Below are positions 6,572-11,585 of a stretch of DNA of 11,585 nucleotides, piece after piece (within the stretch, counting starts at the first letter, position 1; each line of letters begins with the position of its first letter). The notes beneath the pieces are model-generated. The model saw only the letters and a program-made list of their open reading frames with translations. It did not search any database and had not been told where the DNA came from. The DNA comes from Euryarchaeota archaeon UBA623. Lineage in GTDB: Archaea; Thermoplasmatota; Poseidoniia; Poseidoniales; Thalassarchaeaceae. The stretch spans positions 1 through 11,585 of the forward strand of contig DAUV01000048.1 in the NCBI GenBank assembly GCA_002505325.1. Reading direction: 5' to 3'. Made by a program: the position numbers and the translations under genes.

Positions 6572-7831
6572 ATGGACATGGGTAGCATAGGTTACATCGA
6601 GTTGCTGAGAAGGAACTCCCCGTTCCGCCGCCTGTTCGTTGCGAATGAAATCTCGTTCATTGGCGACTGGTTCACCGTAATTGCCCTCTTCATTCTCGCT
6701 GGAGAAGCTACCGACAACTCGCCACTGGCAATTGCCGGTGTGATGGCCTCCAGGAGTTTTGCACTGGCTCTAGTAACTCCATTCACGGGGATGCTAGCGG
6801 ATCGATATTCACGCAAGGGGCTCATGCTGGGCGCTAACATCGCTTCTCTGGTTGTTCTCGTTTTCGTGCTTGCTTTGGATTTGCTTGGAAGTCTAACATC
6901 GGTGTATGTACTTGCGGTGGTGATGGTGGCTGCTAGAGCGGTCTTCGACCCTGCTGAGTACGCCTATCTTCCGAATATCTGTGATGATCAGGAGCTGTTG
7001 ACTGCCAATGCCTTGGCCTCTGGTGGATGGTCAGTGGCACTGGGATTGGGTTCCGCGATAGGTGGACTGACGATCTCCATCTACGGCATCCAAACGGCGC
7101 TATGGATAGACACCGTGACCTTCGTTGCGGCGGCTCTAGTAATCATGACACTGCCATCTGGTGGCCCAGACATCACAGATAGAAAGAGTGTCACTCCACG
7201 AGTGGTCGTCGAAGAGATTGCCGCTGGATGGAAATACATCCTATCCAGCCCGCCGCTGCGCAGAGTAGTGTTCGCCAAGGGCCTGTGGGCATCCGGAGGT
7301 GGGGCTCAGGTATTCCTGCTGATATTGATAGGGATGGAAGCCGGCTTCGGCGAGGTTGCGGCGGGCATCGGTATCCTATTCATGGCTAGAGGATTCGGTA
7401 GTGGCTTCGGTCCCATCGCAGGAAGACCACTGATGGAGAATCCACGCCTGAGACCGTATCTTCTGGGACTCGCGGTGGGGGTCTGCGGGATATTCTACAT
7501 CGCCGTATCGGCCGTCGAGTGGACTGAGATGGTCCTGATACTGGTATTCTTCTCGCATGCTGCGAGCGGCCTTAATTGGGTACTTTCAACCACTTTCTTA
7601 CAGGAGAGGTCTGCCGACGAATGGCGCGGTAGGGTGGCTGGAACCGACCACTTTGGAATCACCTTGACGATGGGGGTTTCAGCAGTAGTCGGGGGACTCA
7701 TAATGGAGAATGGACTTCTTGACCTCAGGGAGTTAATTGCCCTGACCGGGATGGTTCAGATTGTCCTCGGGCTGGCTTGGATAATACTAGCCTCACCGCA
7801 AGAGAAGAGACTGTTAGACCAGACTCTGTAG
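6572..7831 (+). CDS. Major facilitator superfamily exporter, MFS_3/EntS-like
   Basis: This 419-residue, highly hydrophobic protein is an MFS secondary transporter with about 12 membrane segments. The N-terminal half is diagnostic: FRRLFVANEISFIGDWFT at the start of the first helix, the cytoplasmic MFS motif A as GMLADRYSRK (73-82), and an Arg/Asp-Pro segment VMVAARAVFDPAEYAYLPNI after the fourth helix, typical of the MFS_3 group of proton-driven exporters (EntS and macrolide efflux relatives). The C-terminal half has the expected helices and a degenerate repeat of the loop motif (QERSADEWRGRVAG). The substrate cannot be told. ATG 6578 (residue 3) is an equally possible start and is favoured by the spacing of a TATA-like element. 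The 3' end overlaps the convergent membrane-protein gene by 18 bases. Confidence 0.88.
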   Translation: MDMGSIGYIELLRRNSPFRRLFVANEISFIGDWFTVIALFILAGEATDNSPLAIAGVMASRSFALALVTPFTGMLADRYSRKGLMLGANIASLVVLVFVLALDLLGSLTSVYVLAVVMVAARAVFDPAEYAYLPNICDDQELLTANALASGGWSVALGLGSAIGGLTISIYGIQTALWIDTVTFVAAALVIMTLPSGGPDITDRKSVTPRVVVEEIAAGWKYILSSPPLRRVVFAKGLWASGGGAQVFLLILIGMEAGFGEVAAGIGILFMARGFGSGFGPIAGRPLMENPRLRPYLLGLAVGVCGIFYIAVSAVEWTEMVLILVFFSHAASGLNWVLSTTFLQERSADEWRGRVAGTDHFGITLTMGVSAVVGGLIMENGLLDLRELIALTGMVQIVLGLAWIILASPQEKRLLDQTL

Positions 7832-8650
7832 ACCGGCTAGTACGGCCAGTGGCGCTATCGAGAAAATGGTGTCACGGAGTAATGATCGGGTAGATGCCTT
7901 GGCGCGAGCAGTGATTCTTGACTGAATGTCCTCATCCAACTTGTTCATCATGCCCCCAGCGGGTCCTCTGACTTGTTCCAGCGCGCTCTCGACAGCGTCA
8001 GCACCCATGTCCAACAGACCCGCTACAATATCTGAAAGCGGTCCACGCTTAGGCGCTGGGGTGTGTTCTCCATCTACTGTATGCTCCACGTCTATCACCG
8101 TTCTCCATGGCCGTGGTATCTCGATTTCTCCGACTCCCTTGAGAATCTCGCGTCCCACTACGGCCGCTTGCACCGCCATCTTTGCTGTGGTGAGGTTGTA
8201 CTTGGTCAACAACTGAATATCACGACGCGAGCGGGTGACCTTTCCAAAGTCAGCAATAAGCCAAGCTGCGCCCGCTATGAGGAGCAAGGCCACTCCTATC
8301 TGAGGGGTTTGTTCCCAACTGGGCCAACCGATTGGACCGAACCAAATGCGGGCAGTGATTGCTATAATTGCAGGGAGCAGGAAAGCTAGGACTTCATTGG
8401 CAACTATTAGCCAGAAGCCTTCAATTGGGAGTTTCTTCAGTCTCAAAAAAAACCACTTGATGTGCTTAGTCCTCTCTCCAGGTGGAGCGTAGGTATTCAC
8501 CAGATCAATCAAAGGCGGCATCACGAAAACCATCCTCATGATGAAGGGAATCAACAGCATCAGTAGGTAAGCGTCCCATGGAGATGCGGGGGGGAGACTA
8601 GGGAAGGCAATGGCCTCTGACATTGGTGCTGAGTGGAGTCTGACCCCCAT
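7814..8650 (-). CDS. Multi-pass membrane protein, function unknown
   Basis: I do not recognise the family. From ATG 8650 the product is 278 residues with about four hydrophobic segments (roughly 26-49, 79-103, 117-135 and a short one at the extreme C-terminus, 261-278). A hydrophilic stretch of about 120 residues between the third and fourth contains an RSRRD basic patch and a predicted amphipathic helix (LDMGADAVESALEQV). The start is uncertain: GTG 8659 lies 7 bases after the preceding stop, ATG 8650 has GAGGT just upstream (2-base spacing), and ATG 8623 would begin MSEAIAFPSLPP. It is last in the minus-strand cluster behind the 144-residue membrane protein and is probably cotranscribed. 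Its stop lies inside the convergent MFS gene. The coding strand contains T8 (8445-8452) and C7 (8588-8594) runs, possible sequencing or slippage spots, but the frame is intact. Confidence 0.78.
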   Translation of the reverse strand: MGVRLHSAPMSEAIAFPSLPPASPWDAYLLMLLIPFIMRMVFVMPPLIDLVNTYAPPGERTKHIKWFFLRLKKLPIEGFWLIVANEVLAFLLPAIIAITARIWFGPIGWPSWEQTPQIGVALLLIAGAAWLIADFGKVTRSRRDIQLLTKYNLTTAKMAVQAAVVGREILKGVGEIEIPRPWRTVIDVEHTVDGEHTPAPKRGPLSDIVAGLLDMGADAVESALEQVRGPAGGMMNKLDEDIQSRITARAKASTRSLLRDTIFSIAPLAVLAGLQSLV

Positions 8651-8666
8651 CAACCTCACTACGGCT

Positions 8667-9101
8667 TCACATAGCCGACTCGCGCAGAGTGACCGCCTGA
8701 TTCGTCGCCGATCTGACTAGAACAATGGCGATTACTGCGCCTGTGGCGAAGGCGATGCCAATGTACTGGTGCGTATTGAAAAACAGCCACGCTAATCCCA
8801 GTAGAGATAGATAAGACACCATCTGGCAAATTATTGACAATCTCAGCAGGATGATGTACTCGACGTCATTGGGATTATCGAATTCTTGGATGTAAGAGTT
8901 GATGAGGAAGAAGACCGCTTGGAAAGGTAGTGCAGCAGCAAGTACTGCGAGACCGATAACCGTCCCCATGTCTGGATTTTCCGGACTCAACTCCAAACCC
9001 CGGAACAACATGTTACCCATGTTGACACCGATGATTGCAGCGTGAATCGTCCACGCCTTGTCCGAAGGAGAGTTGTCCCCTCGGGCATTCTCCGGAACCA
9101 T
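8667..9101 (-). CDS. Small membrane protein, function unknown
   Basis: I do not recognise the family. The 144-residue product has a short polar N-terminus (MVPENARGDNSPSDK), one weak hydrophobic segment (about 18-34) and three clear membrane helices (about 46-70, 83-107 and 111-130). It has no metal-binding cluster, no CxxC pair and no rubredoxin-like cysteines, so it is not an obvious electron carrier. It lies 52 bases after the alkB-like gene on the same strand, and its stop is within tens of bases of the next membrane-protein start, so the two were probably translated from one mRNA. The ATG at 9101 is the first in frame and has no Shine-Dalgarno; a TATA-like element about 32 bases upstream could give it its own leaderless transcript. 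Confidence 0.75.
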   Translation of the reverse strand: MVPENARGDNSPSDKAWTIHAAIIGVNMGNMLFRGLELSPENPDMGTVIGLAVLAAALPFQAVFFLINSYIQEFDNPNDVEYIILLRLSIICQMVSYLSLLGLAWLFFNTHQYIGIAFATGAVIAIVLVRSATNQAVTLRESAM

Positions 9102-9129
9102 GCCAGCGCTCGGATTCGAGGGACTGTTG

Positions 9130-9136
9130 AATATTA
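9130..9136 (-). promoter_or_regulatory. Possible TATA element upstream of the 144-residue membrane protein
   Basis: The minus strand reads TAATATT about 32 bases before the ATG at 9101, within an otherwise GC-richer 52-base gap. That is roughly the distance expected for an archaeal TATA box with a very short leader. If real, it would give the two small membrane-protein genes a promoter separate from guaB-msrA-alkB. The match is short and this is only suggestive. Confidence 0.25.
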
Positions 9137-9153
9137 CTCTTGCAGAGCAATGT

Positions 9154-10173
9154 TCAGAGGGTATTTCGAGGTATGCGCTTACCTGCCCAGCGCTTCCAGA
9201 TCGGAGGTATCAGACAAGGCCACCAACATGCGTAATATCCGGCAGGAAGTTCTGGAGCACCCGGGTGTGGGCGTAGTTGCCAGAACGGCACGCTGGCGCG
9301 CATATGGTGATCTGAGTGACGAGTCAGCTCGATTAGTGACCATCGTGACCAGCGAGCCTCTGTGTTCCATGACTGCATCTCAGTCTGGCGCTCGTCCTCT
9401 CCTCTCCTGAGGCCCCAATGACGGATGTAGTTCACATACTCCAGAGTGAGAATCGCGATGGTTGACAGGATTAACCAGCCTACCACCATAGTTTGACCCC
9501 GGGGTAGCATGAGCATGATGCCGATGGCTGCTATCTGAAAGATTAGTCCCTGGTATGATGGGTTCCTAATTCCAGTTCGTCCCTTGCCGTTATGAACTCT
9601 CACCGAAGAGAGGTACTGACCGGGGATTGTCCTGAACCAGAACGACCACAGTCCCTCCTCCTCGTATGCGCTTGCTGGATCACGAACCGTAGCTACCCAC
9701 TTGTGGTGGTTGTGATTGTGCTCGGTGGTGAAGTGAGGGTAGTGGACGCTGAACAGCAGGAGTCTTGCCAGTCTCCAGCCCGGGCTCCTCGGCTTCTTGT
9801 GTCCGAGCTCGTGGGCCGTGACAATCGCGGACGCTGCTGCAGAGAGGCCAGTTGACAGAGCAGCGGCAATCAGCCATATCGACACCGATGCCTCAAGGTA
9901 GGCGAACCTGAAGAAGGAGGCCAGGACTAGGAAGTGGACGATGCCGTGCACCCACAGGAGTGTCTCGAAGGGGAGACCCGACTTTCTCGGAGGGCGGGGT
10001 TGCTTTGACTCGCCCATGACGACGTCGAGGATTGGGCCGACGCCCCAGACGAACAGCACTCCCATCGCCGTGTACGCCCCACCAAGCATATTGCCGGCGA
10101 TGACAATCATCGGGTTGACGAGCCCTAAGAGATGAACCGGCCACGGCTCCGGTGCGAGCTCTGACTCACCCAT
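9154..10173 (-). CDS. alkB: AlkB-like integral-membrane non-haem diiron monooxygenase (alkane 1-monooxygenase family)
   Basis: AlkB-type enzymes use two irons, O2 and electrons (usually from rubredoxin) to hydroxylate the terminal carbon of alkanes or related chains at the membrane. The 339-residue product shows the full set: HELGHKK (121-127), EHNHNHH (151-157), NYIRHWGL (248-255) and RHSDHH (285-290), giving nine histidines (121, 125, 152, 156, 157, 252, 286, 289, 290) spaced much as in Pseudomonas AlkB. The AlkB-typical PILDVVMGE, VRDPASAY, SWNTE, APELPAGY and IPPIWKRW also occur, with about six membrane helices. NYxxHxGL and RHSDHH distinguish it from ordinary fatty-acid desaturases. Oddities: Asn replaces Gly in the second box and Arg replaces Glu before H252. 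I chose ATG 10173, which overlaps the msrA stop by 8 bases; the frame extends upstream only inside msrA. Family is confident; substrate is unknown. Confidence 0.88.
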   Translation of the reverse strand: MGESELAPEPWPVHLLGLVNPMIVIAGNMLGGAYTAMGVLFVWGVGPILDVVMGESKQPRPPRKSGLPFETLLWVHGIVHFLVLASFFRFAYLEASVSIWLIAAALSTGLSAAASAIVTAHELGHKKPRSPGWRLARLLLFSVHYPHFTTEHNHNHHKWVATVRDPASAYEEEGLWSFWFRTIPGQYLSSVRVHNGKGRTGIRNPSYQGLIFQIAAIGIMLMLPRGQTMVVGWLILSTIAILTLEYVNYIRHWGLRRGEDERQTEMQSWNTEARWSRWSLIELTRHSDHHMRASVPFWQLRPHPGAPELPAGYYACWWPCLIPPIWKRWAGKRIPRNTL

Positions 10174-10687
10174 ACAATGAGGCGTGCTTGGCTCTGGTCT
10201 TAGCGATTTTCGGAGCCACCACGACCCTGCAGTAGGGATTTCCCGGGTTGTTAGCGAAGTAGTCATGGTGGTAGTCCTCGGCCACGAAGAAATTCGTCAA
10301 CAGTTTAACTTCAGTCACAATCGGACTGGAGAAGTGATCGGCCATACTCTCAATTACAGCCTCAGTTTCTTCCTTCTGTCCCTCGTCGGTATAGAATACA
10401 ACACTGCGGTACTGCGGACCGACGTCGTTGCCCTGCCCGTTCAATTGAGTAGGGTCATGGCAGGTGAAGAATACCTCAAGCAGAGTGGTTCGCCCGATGA
10501 TCTCGGGATTGAAGGTCACTCGAACTACTTCAGCGTGGCCGGTGCGCTTGCCGCAGACCTGTTCATAAGTCGGATTATCGATATGACCTCCTGAATACCC
10601 AGAAACTATCTCGCTCACCCCTAGGAGTCCTTTGAGAGCGCCTTCGACACACCAGAAACAACCTCCTCCGAGGACTATGCTTTCCAT
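10166..10687 (-). CDS. msrA: Peptide-methionine (S)-S-oxide reductase MsrA
   Basis: MsrA reduces the S epimer of methionine sulfoxide in oxidised proteins, with thioredoxin as usual reductant. The 173-residue product is a full-length single-domain enzyme: GGGCFWCVEGA with catalytic C10 next to the start, SGYSGGHIDNPTYEQVC, GHAEVVRV with the conserved Glu at position 53, FFTCHDPTQLNGQGNDVG (73-90), PQYRSVVFY, and the C-terminal EDYHHDYF (137-144) and NPYCRVVVAPK. C153 is a candidate resolving cysteine. There is no MsrB fusion. It starts 4 bases after the guaB stop, and the AGGTAA spanning that stop may be its ribosome binding site (about 8 bases from ATG 10687). Its own stop is overlapped by the alkB-like start, so translation of the two is probably coupled. 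Identity is very secure. Confidence 0.97.
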   Translation of the reverse strand: MESIVLGGGCFWCVEGALKGLLGVSEIVSGYSGGHIDNPTYEQVCGKRTGHAEVVRVTFNPEIIGRTTLLEVFFTCHDPTQLNGQGNDVGPQYRSVVFYTDEGQKEETEAVIESMADHFSSPIVTEVKLLTNFFVAEDYHHDYFANNPGNPYCRVVVAPKIAKTRAKHASLYG

Positions 10688-10691
10688 CGGA

Positions 10692-11585
10692 TTACCTACG
10701 ATAGTTGGGCGCCTCGCGAGTAATCTCGACGTCGTGGACGTGGCTCTCTGAGAGTCCTGCGTTGGTGATTCGTACGAAGTTGCAGTTGGCCTTCATCTCG
10801 ACTATACTGCCATTGCCGGTGTAGCCCATCGAAGAGCGTAGACCACCTATCATCTGGTAGAGTACATTGTCCACAGGGCCCCTTGCGGGTACTCGGCCCT
10901 CAATCCCCTCTGGAACATACTTCCTAGTATCGCCCTGCTCTGACTGAAAGTATCTCTCGTGAGCTCCCTGACTCATCGCTGAGACAGAGCCCATACCGCG
11001 GTACACCTTGTATGACCTGCCTTGGTACAAAATGGTCTCACCTGGGGACTCATCAGTCCCCGCTAGCATTGAACCCGCCATCACCGAATCGGCTCCTGCA
11101 GCTATCGCCTTGGCGATGTCTCCACTATACTTGATGCCTCCATCGGCGACCACTGGGATATCGTTACCGATGCATGTCTCAACCACTCCCAGTACAGCAG
11201 TGAGCTGCGGAACCCCTACTCCAGATACTATCCTAGTCGTACAGATGGATCCCGGGCCGATTCCGACCTTCACTGCGTCCGCTCCGGCATCAATTAGCAT
11301 CTCTGCTGCTGCCCCAGTAGCGATGTTGCCGGCGATGATTTGTGCGCTGTCTGCAGCTTGACCGCGAATCTCTTTGACAGTATCAATGACTCCATGAGAG
11401 TGGCCGTGGGCAGTATCCACTACCACAGCGTCAGCCCCTGCTTCGTACAGTGCTAGAGCGCGTTCGACTCCTTTGTCTCCGGTTCCAGTAGCTGCTGCGA
11501 CCCTCAAACGGCCCTGTGAGTCCTTACACGACTTCGGATTGTCCCGGCTTTGCTGGATATCACGCACCGTCATCATGCCAGCACA
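10692..11585 (-). CDS. guaB: Inosine-5'-monophosphate dehydrogenase (IMPDH), 5' end beyond the window
   Basis: IMPDH oxidises IMP to XMP with NAD+, the committed step of GMP synthesis. The frame is open to the window edge, so 297 residues are visible of a family length near 480-500. The visible part begins at the end of the second CBS domain (AGMMTVRDI) and holds the C-terminal two thirds of the TIM barrel: [20 protein letters not shown], the catalytic loop [11 protein letters not shown] with the nucleophilic Cys encoded at 11241-11243, [20 protein letters not shown], the phosphate-binding [18 protein letters not shown], the flap with ERYFQ and [22 protein letters not shown] and the C-terminal ESHVHDV and EAPNY. 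An ATG at 11576 lies inside the conserved domain and is not the start. It is the first gene of the minus-strand cluster seen here; the promoter lies outside. Identity is very secure. Confidence 0.97.
   Translation of the reverse strand, partial: CAGMMTVRDIQQSRDNPKSCKDSQGRLRVAAATGTGDKGVERALALYEAGADAVVVDTAHGHSHGVIDTVKEIRGQAADSAQIIAGNIATGAAAEMLIDAGADAVKVGIGPGSICTTRIVSGVGVPQLTAVLGVVETCIGNDIPVVADGGIKYSGDIAKAIAAGADSVMAGSMLAGTDESPGETILYQGRSYKVYRGMGSVSAMSQGAHERYFQSEQGDTRKYVPEGIEGRVPARGPVDNVLYQMIGGLRSSMGYTGNGSIVEMKANCNFVRITNAGLSESHVHDVEITREAPNYRR

Noticed and set aside
8063..8389. 108-codon plus-strand open frame with several cysteines
   Set aside because: It is antisense to the terminal membrane-protein gene, and the cysteines do not form a known metal-binding pattern.
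4192..9153. tRNA, small RNA, CRISPR or mobile-element genes in the gaps
   Set aside because: The gaps are 7 to 129 bases; no cloverleaf, spaced direct repeats, transposase motifs or terminal inverted repeats were seen.
10174..10266. N-terminal extension of the AlkB-like protein by 31 residues
   Set aside because: It lies entirely inside the msrA coding region in another frame; the ATG at 10173 gives a normal AlkB N-terminus.
10184..10594. 136-codon plus-strand open frame
   Set aside because: It is antisense to msrA, whose motifs are continuous along the other strand.
11574..11576. ATG at 11576 as the start of guaB
   Set aside because: The frame stays open to the window edge and the residues around it match the end of the second CBS domain, so the gene continues outside.

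Overview
The window reads as a gene-dense piece of an archaeal genome, most likely a planktonic euryarchaeon of the Marine Group II/III (Poseidoniia) type. This assignment is an inference. It rests on a TYW2/Taw2-type wyosine tRNA enzyme (known from archaea and eukaryotes, not bacteria), a large acidic secreted protein with one C-terminal membrane anchor, near-absent intergenic space, few Shine-Dalgarno sequences, and bacterial-looking genes (uvrC, orn, msrA, an alkB-like gene) among archaeal ones. No rRNA, tRNA, CRISPR array, insertion sequence or phage gene was seen. There is no gene-free stretch over 300 bases; the longest is 129 bases (5833-5961).

Layout. The left edge (2-1183, +) is the C-terminal two thirds of UvrC. 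Facing it, with 5 bases between the stop codons, is a 1000-residue secreted, membrane-anchored protein of unknown function (1189-4191, -). Divergent from that are a TYW2-like tRNA-modifying enzyme (4227-5117, +) and a JAMM/MPN+ metalloprotease-like protein (5155-5832, +), 37 bases apart and probably cotranscribed. A very AT-rich 129-base gap then separates this pair from oligoribonuclease (5962-6498, -). An MFS exporter (6572-7831, +) diverges from orn and overlaps the next convergent gene by 18 bases.

The right part (7814-11585) is one minus-strand cluster, in transcription order guaB (IMP dehydrogenase, truncated by the window edge), msrA, an AlkB-like integral-membrane non-haem diiron monooxygenase, a 144-residue membrane protein and a roughly 280-residue membrane protein. 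Spacings are 4, -8, 52 and 7 to 43 bases, so the first three at least are probably one transcription unit.

The most interesting content is this last cluster: an alkane-hydroxylase-type enzyme with the complete nine-histidine pattern, translationally coupled to msrA and followed by two unrecognised membrane proteins. The other notable items are the large modular surface protein with five cysteine-bearing segments, and the pairing of a JAMM protein with TYW2.
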